A stretch of DNA of 64,000 nt from Clostridiales bacterium UBA1770 (GTDB lineage: Bacteria; Bacillota; Clostridia; Oscillospirales; CAG-272), in NCBI GenBank assembly GCA_002315325.1, contig DCGU01000090.1:32688-96687 (forward strand). The letters run 5' to 3'. The stretch's first letter is position 1, and the number at the start of each line of letters is the position of its first letter. Shown here in pieces: positions 1 to 7,122 of the stretch. The position numbers and the translations under genes were made by a program. The notes under the pieces were generated by a model. The model was not told the DNA's origin. It made no database searches and saw only the letters and a program-made list of their open reading frames with translations.

Positions 1-526
1 TGGCCAGAATACCGGCAATGGCAACACGCTGCTTTTGACCGCCCGACAAACGGTGCGGCTCATGTTTCGCATATTTTTCCATATGAACAAACGAAAGCGC
101 CTTGTCAACGCGCCGTCTGATTTCATCCGACGGCAATCCCAAATTCTCCGGTCCGAATGCAACGTCCTCTTCAACGACAGTTGCCACCAACTGATTGTCC
201 GGATTTTGGAATACCATACCGATTTTTTTGCGAAGCGCAATCACGTCGTCTTCGGTTACGTCGGGAGCGGTAACGTCCATACCGTCAATCACGATGGAAC
301 CGGCCGATGGCTCCAAAACCATATTCAGCAGCTTGGCAAACGTCGACTTTCCGGAGCCGTTATGCCCCAAAATTGCGACGTATTCCCCTTTATTAATTTC
401 CAAATTTACGGACCGCAATACAGGGATTTCCCTATCCGAAACGGTGTCGTGATAGGAAAACTGCAAATCGCGGACAGATATAAATGTGCGTTTGTTATCG
501 GATTCGAAAACCATATCGATCTGCAC
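1..526 (-). CDS. ecfA1: Energy-coupling factor ATPase EcfA1 (partial)
   Basis: This is the N-terminal part of an ECF-type vitamin/metal uptake ATPase; the 3' end lies beyond the window edge. The protein reads a Walker A motif GHNGSGKST, then the Q-loop stretch QNPDNQLVATVVEEDVAFG, which is characteristic of EcfA1/CbiO, and the ABC signature LSGGQKQRVAIAG just before the edge. EcfA1 pairs with EcfA2 and EcfT in the membrane to power substrate-specific S components. The start is uncertain: GTG at 526 lies only 3 bases after a GGAGG, while ATG at 514 is in frame but about 15 bases away. The gene is separated by 154 bases from the methyltransferase upstream of it and may have its own promoter. 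Confidence 0.93.
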   Translation of the reverse strand, partial: MQIDMVFESDNKRTFISVRDLQFSYHDTVSDREIPVLRSVNLEINKGEYVAILGHNGSGKSTFAKLLNMVLEPSAGSIVIDGMDVTAPDVTEDDVIALRKKIGMVFQNPDNQLVATVVEEDVAFGPENLGLPSDEIRRRVDKALSFVHMEKYAKHEPHRLSGGQKQRVAIAGILA

Positions 527-632
527 TAACCTCCATACCGCCCGAATGCGGCTCATATTTTTCGTACCATCACACGGTACACGATCACGTTTCTGCCTAC
601 CCGAAACCACCGGATAACGCCGTAATACAAGA

Positions 633-647
633 CAGAACCCGGTTCTG
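633..647. promoter_or_regulatory. 15-bp palindrome just after a TATAAT, upstream of ecfA1
   Basis: CAGAACC-C-GGTTCTG is a perfect inverted repeat with a single central base. On the minus strand it follows a TATAAT at 654-659 and would lie at the transcription start of ecfA1. No good -35 box is visible. It could be an operator. It is too tight for a hairpin terminator and has no T tract. Confidence 0.35.
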
Positions 648-680
648 CCTATTATTATACGATTGGCAGAGCCTTTGTGC

Positions 681-1550
681 TTATTCTTTCCACCATCTGG
701 TGGAAGCACCGCACGGAAGAAGAGCGCCGGTTGCCGTCACCGGCAATCCGAGTTCGCCGGCCTCTACACGACCGCCGTGTTTTTCAATGATGTTGACCTT
801 CATCATATAGGCCATCGTTAAGGGAGACAGCCCCGTCGTATAAGAATTTACTAAGAAGAAAAGCGGGTTGTCCGATAAAAGCTGCGCCGTTAACGAAATC
901 AAGGCGTCAACGTTATCTTCCAATTTCCACACTTCACCATTAGGACCGCGGCCGTAGGACGGCGGGTCCATAATAATCGCATCATAACGATTGCCGCGCC
1001 GAATTTCACGCTCCACAAACTTTTTACAGTCATCGACGATATACCGAATCGGGGCATTTTCCAAGCCGGATAATGCCGCGTTTTCTTTGGCCTGTTGAAC
1101 CATACCCTTAGCGGCATCGACGTGAACCACGGACGCGCCGACAGAAGCTGCAGCAACCGTTGCACCGCCGGTATAGGCAAACAGGTTCAGGACTTTAATC
1201 GGTCTGTTTGCGCGAACAATCAAATCGGAAAACCAGTCCCAGTTGGCCGCCTGTTCCGGGAATAACCCCGTATGTTTAAATCCCATCGGACGCAGCACAA
1301 AATGCAGCTTGCCATAGGATACGTTCCACTGGTCCGGCATTTTATGCTCAATCCATGCACCGCCGCCGGAACCGGAACGACGGTAAATGCCGTCGGCCCT
1401 GTGCCACATCGGATGCTTTTTTTCACTGTGCCAAATCACCTGCGGGTCGGGTCTGATCAAAATGTATTTTCCCCATCTTTCCAATCTTTCCCCGTCCGAA
1501 GTATCCAAGAGTTCGTAATCTTTCCAATTTTCACTGTACCATGAAGCCAT
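681..1550 (-). CDS. RlmI/RlmK-like SAM-dependent methyltransferase
   Basis: A 289-residue class I methyltransferase of the COG1092 type (RlmI/RlmK-like rRNA cytosine or guanine methyltransferases). The SAM-binding motif VLNLFAYTGGATVAAA lies near residues 119-134 and the catalytic DPPSYGRGP motif near 196. It lacks an obvious N-terminal PUA domain, so it is shorter than E. coli RlmI (about 396 residues); the substrate is therefore not certain. The start ATG follows AAGGGG at a suitable distance. It sits 17 bases downstream of ruvC and is probably transcribed with it. Confidence 0.82.
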   Translation of the reverse strand: MASWYSENWKDYELLDTSDGERLERWGKYILIRPDPQVIWHSEKKHPMWHRADGIYRRSGSGGGAWIEHKMPDQWNVSYGKLHFVLRPMGFKHTGLFPEQAANWDWFSDLIVRANRPIKVLNLFAYTGGATVAAASVGASVVHVDAAKGMVQQAKENAALSGLENAPIRYIVDDCKKFVEREIRRGNRYDAIIMDPPSYGRGPNGEVWKLEDNVDALISLTAQLLSDNPLFFLVNSYTTGLSPLTMAYMMKVNIIEKHGGRVEAGELGLPVTATGALLPCGASTRWWKE

Positions 1551-1567
1551 AATGTGCCCCTTCTGCG

Positions 1568-2068
1568 TTATTTCAAATTATAATAGCCGGCCAGGCGCGA
1601 GACGCCGGAATGTGCGTGGCAAATGGCGATTGCCAAAGCGTCCGCCGTATCGTCCGGCTTGGGCGGTTCCGCAAGATTCAAAAGCCTTGTTACCATGGAA
1701 ATGATCTGCTTTTTCTCTGCGCGGCCGTAGCCGACAACAGACTGCTTTACCTGCAGGGGCGTATATTCCGCCAATTTGACACCATGTTGTCTGGCACTTA
1801 ATAAAATGACGCCGCGCGCCTCACCGACGCTGATACCGGTCGTCTGGTTTGTGTTAAAAAACAGTTCCTCCACAGCCATCCATTCCGGTTTAAATCGGTT
1901 GATCAACTCGCCCAATTCGTTATAAATCTGCATCAAGCGGTCTTCCACTGCCGTATGCGCAGGCGTTTGAATGGAACCGTATCCCAAAACGCGAAAGTGA
2001 GATTTATCATAATCGACCGCCCCCCAGCCGACAATCGCAAGGCCCGGGTCTATTCCTAATATTACCAC
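1568..2068 (-). CDS. ruvC: Holliday junction resolvase RuvC
   Basis: A 166-residue RuvC, the endonuclease that cuts Holliday junctions bound by RuvAB. The four acidic catalytic residues are in place: D7 in GIDPG, E67 in VEELFF, and D140 and D143 in KPDDTADALA. Length matches the family. Translation starts at a GTG, with ACGAGG about 7 bases upstream. The gene is transcribed away from ruvAB and has its own near-consensus promoter, so it is not in a ruvCAB operon. Confidence 0.96.
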   Translation of the reverse strand: MVILGIDPGLAIVGWGAVDYDKSHFRVLGYGSIQTPAHTAVEDRLMQIYNELGELINRFKPEWMAVEELFFNTNQTTGISVGEARGVILLSARQHGVKLAEYTPLQVKQSVVGYGRAEKKQIISMVTRLLNLAEPPKPDDTADALAIAICHAHSGVSRLAGYYNLK

Positions 2069-2104
2069 GAAAAACCTCGTATAAAAAATATTTTTTCAGT
2101 ATAA

Positions 2105-2133
2105 ATTATAACACAACTATATGATTGTGTCAA
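2105..2133 (-). promoter_or_regulatory. ruvC promoter
   Basis: On the minus strand TTGACA (2128-2133) and TATAAT (2105-2110) are separated by exactly 17 bases. Both hexamers match the sigma-A consensus perfectly. The start point falls about 30 bases before the ruvC GTG. Confidence 0.85.
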
Positions 2134-2218
2134 ATCGTTGCTTCATCTTCAACAAAAGAATAAAAGGGCCTAATAATATCAAAAGCGGAAAAATCAATGC
2201 GATTTTTGTACCGAATGA

Positions 2219-2247
2219 TTGCTTTAGCCCTAACAATATGATATAAT
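2219..2247 (+). promoter_or_regulatory. Candidate ruvAB promoter
   Basis: TTGCTT (2219-2224), a 17-base spacer and a perfect TATAAT (2242-2247). The -35 box is weak (TTG only). It would start a leader of about 183 bases before the ruvA ATG. Confidence 0.55.
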
Positions 2248-2253
2248 TAAGAC

Positions 2254-2436
2254 AAAGAAGAATCACCGGAATCTCGCGTGAAATATCCAACGCTGCGCCG
2301 AGGGCTCGCCCCTCACGCGCCGGAAAACAACCAACCGCTTTTCGGCCTTGGTTTCGCCGAGTCGACGCGTTGTTATTTAACGTTTTTATATCCTGATTCA
2401 TAAAAAATGAGCCGCCTACAGCGGCACGGGGGTATT
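2254..2436 (+). promoter_or_regulatory. Structured 5' leader of ruvA, related to the ispE leader
   Basis: This leader shares five ordered blocks with the ispE leader (19611-19809, minus): CTCACGCGCC (2312-2321), CGCTTTTCG (2336-2344), CGACGCGTT (2363-2371), ATCCTGA (2390-2396) and a terminal hairpin GCCGC/GCGGC (2411-2425) running into GGGGG. Visible stems: CGCGTGA 2275-2281 with TCACGCG 2313-2319; CAA-CGC around 2332-2338 with GCG-TTG 2367-2372, enclosing CGGC 2343-2346 with GCCG 2356-2359. It matches no riboswitch consensus I know. An opposite-strand open frame of 94 codons across it is treated as spurious. Confidence 0.6.
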
Positions 2437-3060
2437 ATGTTTTACTACGTACGAGGCTTGTTAGCCCATCTGGAACCCAACATGGCCGTCATTGAAGCAT
2501 GCGGTGTCGGGTATCAGTTAACAATCAGTCATACAACGTATGAGGTTATTGCAGGACAAAACCTAAATGAAACGAAAAAAGACGTCAAGCTCTATACGCA
2601 CTTTGCCGTACGGGAAGACGGTGTGGAACTGTTCGGGTTCGCAACGGAAGCCGAACTCGGCGCCTTCCGCAAATTGATAACCGTTTCGGGTGTCGGCCCC
2701 AAAGTTGCCGTTTCCGTTCTTTCCCTGCTCCCCCCTGATAAGTTCTATGCTGCTGTCTGCACGGAAGATACGAAGCTGATTGCCAAGGCCAGCGGTGTCG
2801 GCGCCAAAACGGCTGCACGTATTGTTTTGGAGCTGAAAGACAAAATACAAAAAGAAAACGTCGGTGCCTTCACACCGCAAGACTCATACGTCTCGACAAC
2901 TTCGATGCCTGCCGGCGGCGTTTTAAACGATGCGATGGACACGCTGCAGGCGCTCGGATTTACTCGGCAGGAAATCATTCCCGTGCTCAAAGATATTAAA
3001 GCCGACAATATGGCGTTGCAGGATATTATTAAGGCAGCCCTGAAGCGTTTGACGAAGTGA
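2437..3060 (+). CDS. ruvA: Holliday junction DNA helicase subunit RuvA
   Basis: A 207-residue RuvA, which binds four-way DNA junctions as a tetramer and loads the RuvB motor. The start [11 protein letters not shown] aligns with the canonical RuvA N-terminus, so the ATG at 2437 was chosen over an in-frame ATG at 2407 that would translate the leader hairpin. Helix-hairpin-helix motifs occur at ISGVGPK-like VSGVGPKVA and ASGVGAKTA; a C-terminal RuvB-binding domain follows a linker around residues 140-155. The ribosome site is GGGGGT immediately after a hairpin rather than AGGAGG. The gap to ruvB is 7 bases. Confidence 0.95.
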   Translation: MFYYVRGLLAHLEPNMAVIEACGVGYQLTISHTTYEVIAGQNLNETKKDVKLYTHFAVREDGVELFGFATEAELGAFRKLITVSGVGPKVAVSVLSLLPPDKFYAAVCTEDTKLIAKASGVGAKTAARIVLELKDKIQKENVGAFTPQDSYVSTTSMPAGGVLNDAMDTLQALGFTRQEIIPVLKDIKADNMALQDIIKAALKRLTK

Positions 3061-3067
3061 GGTCATC

Positions 3068-4168
3068 ATGGACAGATATTTTGAAAGCAATGAACCGGAT
3101 TTCGAAAATCGGTTAATGTCAACGACGTATACGCCTGCCGACGCAGACAACGAAAATTCCCTTCGTCCCAAAACGCTGGAGGAATACATCGGCCAGGCAA
3201 AAGCCAAAGAAAACCTAAAAGTGTATATTGCAGCGGCAAAGCAGCGGAACGAATCGCTCGACCACGTTTTACTGTATGGTCCTCCCGGGTTGGGTAAAAC
3301 GACGCTTTCAACCATTATTGCCGCCGAGATGGGCGTGAATATTCGCGTTACGTCCGGGCCGGCCATTGAAAAACAGGGCGATTTGGTTGCCCTGTTGACC
3401 AACTTGAACGAAGGCGACGTTTTGTTCATTGATGAAATTCACAGATTATCCCGCGCCGTTGAAGAAATTCTCTATCCGGCCATGGAAGATTTCGCCGTGG
3501 ATATTATCATCGGTAAAGGTCCTGCTGCCAGAAGCATCCGCATCGACTTGCCCAAATTCACGTTAATCGGTGCAACCACCCGTGCCGGGCAGCTTTCCAC
3601 ACCGCTTCGCGACAGATTCGGCGTCGTTTTAAAATTGGAGCTCTACACCCCCGAAGAGCTGTCGATGATTGTCAAACGCAGTGCCGGCATTTTAAACTAT
3701 GAAATCACAAGTGACGGTGCGTACGAAATTGCCTCGCGTTCCCGCGGAACACCGCGTATTGCCAACCGGATGTTAAAACGCGTGCGCGATTTTGCCCAAG
3801 TTGACGGCAAAACGCAAATTGATTCCGCCATTTCCAATTTCGCCTTAAACAAGCTTGAAATTGACCGCTTGGGTTTGGATAATATTGACCGCAGAATGCT
3901 GGAAACGATTATCAAATTCTACGACGGCGGTCCCGTCGGTCTTGAAACGTTGGCGGCAACCATCGGCGAGGAGGCCGTCACGTTGGAAGACGTGTACGAG
4001 CCCTATTTGATGCAAATCGGCTTTTTAAGCCGAACACCGCGCGGCAGATGTGTCACGCGTTTGGGATACGATCATCTCGGCATCCCCTTTCAGACTGTGC
4101 CGAGTCCTGCCGAACAAATTGCCCTGTTCGGGGCGGAAAAAGATGATGATAATAAAGCCAATCATTAA
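3068..4168 (+). CDS. ruvB: Holliday junction branch migration ATPase RuvB
   Basis: A 366-residue AAA+ motor that drives branch migration with RuvA. Walker A GPPGLGKT is at residues 71-78 and Walker B LFIDE at 119-123. Further motifs are GATTRAG (sensor 1 region), the arginine-finger region and the C-terminal winged helix ending in [12 protein letters not shown]. The N-terminus is about 20 residues longer than many RuvB proteins. The start follows GAGGT and lies 7 bases after ruvA, so translation is probably coupled. Confidence 0.97.
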   Translation: MDRYFESNEPDFENRLMSTTYTPADADNENSLRPKTLEEYIGQAKAKENLKVYIAAAKQRNESLDHVLLYGPPGLGKTTLSTIIAAEMGVNIRVTSGPAIEKQGDLVALLTNLNEGDVLFIDEIHRLSRAVEEILYPAMEDFAVDIIIGKGPAARSIRIDLPKFTLIGATTRAGQLSTPLRDRFGVVLKLELYTPEELSMIVKRSAGILNYEITSDGAYEIASRSRGTPRIANRMLKRVRDFAQVDGKTQIDSAISNFALNKLEIDRLGLDNIDRRMLETIIKFYDGGPVGLETLAATIGEEAVTLEDVYEPYLMQIGFLSRTPRGRCVTRLGYDHLGIPFQTVPSPAEQIALFGAEKDDDNKANH

Positions 4169-4192
4169 GGACGTAAACATTCATCAGTCATC

Positions 4193-4227
4193 AAAAAAGC
4201 GGAAGATTAAAAATCTTCCGCTTTTTT
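4193..4227. terminator. Bidirectional terminator between ruvB and the DUF2974 gene
   Basis: AAGCGGAAGATT pairs with AATCTTCCGCTT around an AAA loop, with A and T runs on both sides, so it can stop transcription from either strand. Confidence 0.9.
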
Positions 4228-4239
4228 GATGCATATCCG

Positions 4240-5367
4240 TTATTTTTGCGTTTTTTCACGAAAAAATGATTTTGCGCCGAATAACGTTTCAAAGACAGAT
4301 TTGCTGCCTTCGTCCAGCAATAAGCCGAGAACGTGACGCATCATTTTTCTTTCCTCTGGGGGCATTTTTGTCCATGCAGGAATCAGTTTCATCGGCGATG
4401 CATTCACTTCCGATAACGTTTGCGCATGGAAGGACCCCAGAAAATCAAACAGCGTATCGCAGAATTTCTTTTTTTCTTCCACTGACAGCTCGCTCATCCA
4501 TTTTTTCAACACGAGTCTTGTGCGAATCGCTTCTTTGGAAAAGTGCGGCAGCGTAACGTAATGATTCCCCAACAACTGCCAGGAGAATCCATCGTGCTGC
4601 ATCACGCCCTTTGCATCACTTTCGACAATCAATTCGGTACCGCGGTGCTCAAACAGCATGCCGATAATCGAGTTTTCCGGATAGACGTTGAGAACCAAAT
4701 CGGCTATTTTCAAAAACTCTTTTCTTTCAAAAAACGCATCCGGGAACCCGGGGCCGTCATTGTTATAAATTTGAACAATCCGTTTTTGAACTTTTGCGGG
4801 CGCGTTTGCTGCAGCGTAGATTGCCAAATTACCGCCCTTGCTGTGCCCTCCGACTCGTATTTTACCGCCAAAAGCCGCCGCAACGCTTTTCAAATAGGCA
4901 ACTGCTTCCCCCTGCGCCGGCACTTCTTCCATAAATGATAAATTAACGTCCTCTTTCCAACCGACCAACGTATCGTCGGTGCCGCGGAAGGCAACGTAGA
5001 CAGTTTTATCGGGCAGCAAAAAGGTTGTGGCGGAAAATTGAAGTTCTTTTTTAACGTCGATATCATTGACGTAACAGGCAACGCCGATTTGACCGAACCG
5101 AGCTGACTCTGCCATTTGCCGTACCATTTCGGGGATGGCGGCAGGAACGACCAGTCCCATCTGCATTTGTGACAGTTCACGCCGGAGTAAATATGCGTCA
5201 ACCGCCTGCCGCAACGTCGTCACGGTGTTTGTGCCGGGTGCCGAAATAATGCCGCTCCAATTAAAAAAAGACGCTTCGGACAGGAGCAGATTGTCCACCT
5301 CGTTAAAAGGGTCGGCCGAAAAACAGACGTCACCGCGCCATTTTAAATAATCAATAATATTAGCCAT
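4240..5367 (-). CDS. DUF2974 (Mbeg1-like) alpha/beta hydrolase
   Basis: A 375-residue protein of the DUF2974 family with a lipase-like alpha/beta hydrolase fold. The nucleophile elbow is GGHSKGGNLA (G-x-S-x-G), preceded by the VYVAFRGTDDTLVGWKEDV segment that is typical of the family. No signal peptide or membrane segment is seen, so it is probably cytoplasmic. The start MANIIDYLKWRGD at 5367 was chosen because AGGG precedes it and family members begin this way; an upstream in-frame ATG at 5397 overlaps the preceding terminator. The natural substrate is unknown. Confidence 0.85.
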   Translation of the reverse strand: MANIIDYLKWRGDVCFSADPFNEVDNLLLSEASFFNWSGIISAPGTNTVTTLRQAVDAYLLRRELSQMQMGLVVPAAIPEMVRQMAESARFGQIGVACYVNDIDVKKELQFSATTFLLPDKTVYVAFRGTDDTLVGWKEDVNLSFMEEVPAQGEAVAYLKSVAAAFGGKIRVGGHSKGGNLAIYAAANAPAKVQKRIVQIYNNDGPGFPDAFFERKEFLKIADLVLNVYPENSIIGMLFEHRGTELIVESDAKGVMQHDGFSWQLLGNHYVTLPHFSKEAIRTRLVLKKWMSELSVEEKKKFCDTLFDFLGSFHAQTLSEVNASPMKLIPAWTKMPPEERKMMRHVLGLLLDEGSKSVFETLFGAKSFFREKTQK

Positions 5368-5381
5368 ATTCCCTACACTTT

Positions 5382-5416
5382 CAAAAAAACGGTGCAATCT
5401 CTTACACCGTTTTGTT
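5382..5416 (-). terminator. Terminator after the MGS-fold gene
   Basis: On the minus strand AAAACGGTG pairs with CACCGTTTT around a 10-base loop and is followed by a run of T. It lies between the MGS-fold gene stop and the DUF2974 start. Confidence 0.85.
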
Positions 5417-5418
5417 TT

Positions 5419-5844
5419 TTATGAGTCCCGACGACCATTATTCGGTCGGGGATTGACGTACTCTCTCCAAGACAAATCACCGCGGTCCAGTGCCGTAATG
5501 ATGACCTCGGCTGTTGCAATATTCGTTGCAACAGGAATATTATACATGTCGCAGAGTCTGAAAATTTCATGTTCTTCTTCATCTTTTGCACCGCCGGGTC
5601 TTGTATCACGGAAATAGAGCAAAATGTCTACCTCGTTGTAGGCGATTCTGGAAGCAATTTGAGATCTGCCGCCCTGATGCCCTGACATCAACGTTTCAAT
5701 CTGCAAACCGGTCGCTTCGGAAATGTATTTTGCCGTGGTCGCAGTTGCACACAAATTGTGCTTACTTAACACACCGCAATACGCAATACAAAATTGCGTC
5801 ATCAATTCTTTTTTATAATCGTGTGCAATAATGGCAATTTGCAT
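5419..5844 (-). CDS. Methylglyoxal synthase-fold protein lacking catalytic residues
   Basis: A 141-residue protein clearly related to methylglyoxal synthase, which converts dihydroxyacetone phosphate to methylglyoxal. The family start (IAIIAHD with H8, D9), ATGLQIE, DxxxYFRD and NIPVATNIATAE are kept. However, the family motif GGDQQIG reads GGRSQIA, so the catalytic Asp (E. coli D71) is Arg60; the phosphate-binding GTTG reads ATTA; and the PHxPD segment (E. coli H98, D101) reads AKDEE. From known mechanism this should not be an active MgsA. A new ligand-binding or regulatory role is inference. It has its own promoter and terminator and a strong GGAGGG ribosome site, so it looks like a maintained gene. 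Confidence 0.85.
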   Translation of the reverse strand: MQIAIIAHDYKKELMTQFCIAYCGVLSKHNLCATATTAKYISEATGLQIETLMSGHQGGRSQIASRIAYNEVDILLYFRDTRPGGAKDEEEHEIFRLCDMYNIPVATNIATAEVIITALDRGDLSWREYVNPRPNNGRRDS

Positions 5845-5891
5845 GCGGTTATTCCCTCCTCGGTTAATAATAAATGTTTCTCTACTGAATG

Positions 5892-5921
5892 ATTATACCA
5901 CTAAGTACCCAAATTTGTCAA
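5892..5921 (-). promoter_or_regulatory. Promoter of the MGS-fold gene
   Basis: Minus strand TTGACA (5916-5921), 18-base spacer, TATAAT (5892-5897). Both boxes are perfect consensus. Confidence 0.75.
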
Positions 5922-5948
5922 ATAAACGTCCTGTTTCTTTGGATATTA

Positions 5949-7109
5949 TTACTGTTTCATATACGTTGCGGCGTTTTGATACATAACGTTTAGGTCACTG
6001 ACCAAATCCTTCAGTACCGCTCCGGAAGACGACTCCGAAACCGTGACCAAAATATAATGCCCGCCGCGTTCGTCCGTCGTCATGGAAACCAACGCTTTGA
6101 TATAAACGGTTTCCTTTTTGCCGATTTGATAACTTTCCGTTCCGGTTTTTGCCGCCGCAACGTAATACCCTGCAGCCGGCTTTCTGGAATACGACGTGTT
6201 TTTGGAATAAAAGTCAAAAAACAACGTATGCTTAGGCCAAAAATTCTTTTTGGCTCCGTTCAACTCAAACGGCAATCCGGCTTCTTCGGTACCGAGTATC
6301 TCCGTTAATATGTCTACCTGCATGGCATTGGCCATAATGACAGCCATATCTAACGCCGTAGAATACAGGTTTTCATCATAAATACCGATGGCATTGGTAA
6401 AATGCGTATCCCGCAGCTGTAAATCCTGCGCTTTTTGATTCATCCATGCGACAAACGTTTCGTGGGAACCGGCCAAATAATCGGTTAACACCAGTGTGGC
6501 ATCGGCAGCGGATTCCATTCCGATTAAATACATCAGCGTTTTTACAGGGACCGTCATATTATCCTTTTTGTCAAATTTGTAGGATACGAACTGTTCCGTC
6601 CCTTTCAACAAATCGGCATATTGATCGAACAATTCCCCCTTCACAGGCACTTCGTCTTCCAATGAAGTCACGTGTTCTGCCGCCACAAGAAGCGTCATGA
6701 CTTTTGTCATGGAGGCGGGATGAATGCGTTCGTCGGCATTCAATGATGCCAGCAGCGCCATCTCCCCGTTGTCGCTTTTCAGCAACGCGATATGATCCGA
6801 GATAAAGGAGGACGCATTGACTGCAGTGACGTTGTCGCGCTCGACTTCCGTCAGGATGGTATTCAGTCTGTATGGGTAGATCACCGGATTTTCGTCCTGC
6901 GGGGAATCCGACGGTTCGTCATCGACGGACGGCGTACTGTCCGAAGGATTCGTTTGGGTGCCGTCCTGTTTCTCTTCAAGAAGAAAACGGCGCAAAGGAC
7001 TGCCGACGGCAAATAAGACGACAACCAACAAAAAAGCAAAAAACGCGCCGAAAACAAAACGCGAAAACTGTTTAAAGTTGTTTTTGGGTTCAGTTTGTTT
7101 TACTGCCAT
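5949..7109 (-). CDS. DacF/PBP5-like serine peptidase-fold protein with altered SxN motif
   Basis: A 386-residue penicillin-binding-protein-like D-Ala-D-Ala carboxypeptidase homologue, anchored by one N-terminal membrane segment (about residues 17-37) and a Ser/Asp/Pro-rich linker (50-75), so the domain faces outside. The SxxK motif is S133-MT-K136 and KTG is at 321-323. The second motif, normally S-x-N, reads S200-A-A202, so the conserved Asn is missing. Activity may be reduced or changed. It lies 13 bases downstream of the beta-helix gene and is probably co-transcribed with it. Confidence 0.85.
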   Translation of the reverse strand: MAVKQTEPKNNFKQFSRFVFGAFFAFLLVVVLFAVGSPLRRFLLEEKQDGTQTNPSDSTPSVDDEPSDSPQDENPVIYPYRLNTILTEVERDNVTAVNASSFISDHIALLKSDNGEMALLASLNADERIHPASMTKVMTLLVAAEHVTSLEDEVPVKGELFDQYADLLKGTEQFVSYKFDKKDNMTVPVKTLMYLIGMESAADATLVLTDYLAGSHETFVAWMNQKAQDLQLRDTHFTNAIGIYDENLYSTALDMAVIMANAMQVDILTEILGTEEAGLPFELNGAKKNFWPKHTLFFDFYSKNTSYSRKPAAGYYVAAAKTGTESYQIGKKETVYIKALVSMTTDERGGHYILVTVSESSSGAVLKDLVSDLNVMYQNAATYMKQ

Positions 7110-7122
7110 TTGTTTCTTTTCC

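Noticed and set aside
633..647. A LexA (SOS) box in the GAAC...GTTC palindrome
   Set aside because: The half-sites are 3 bases apart; the Gram-positive LexA box needs 4 and the neighbours are not SOS genes.
2117..2401. A 94-codon minus-strand frame with two hydrophobic segments, resembling a small membrane protein
   Set aside because: It runs antisense through the conserved ruvA leader, ends inside the ruvC promoter and would need a promoter inside ruvA; no ribosome site was convincing.
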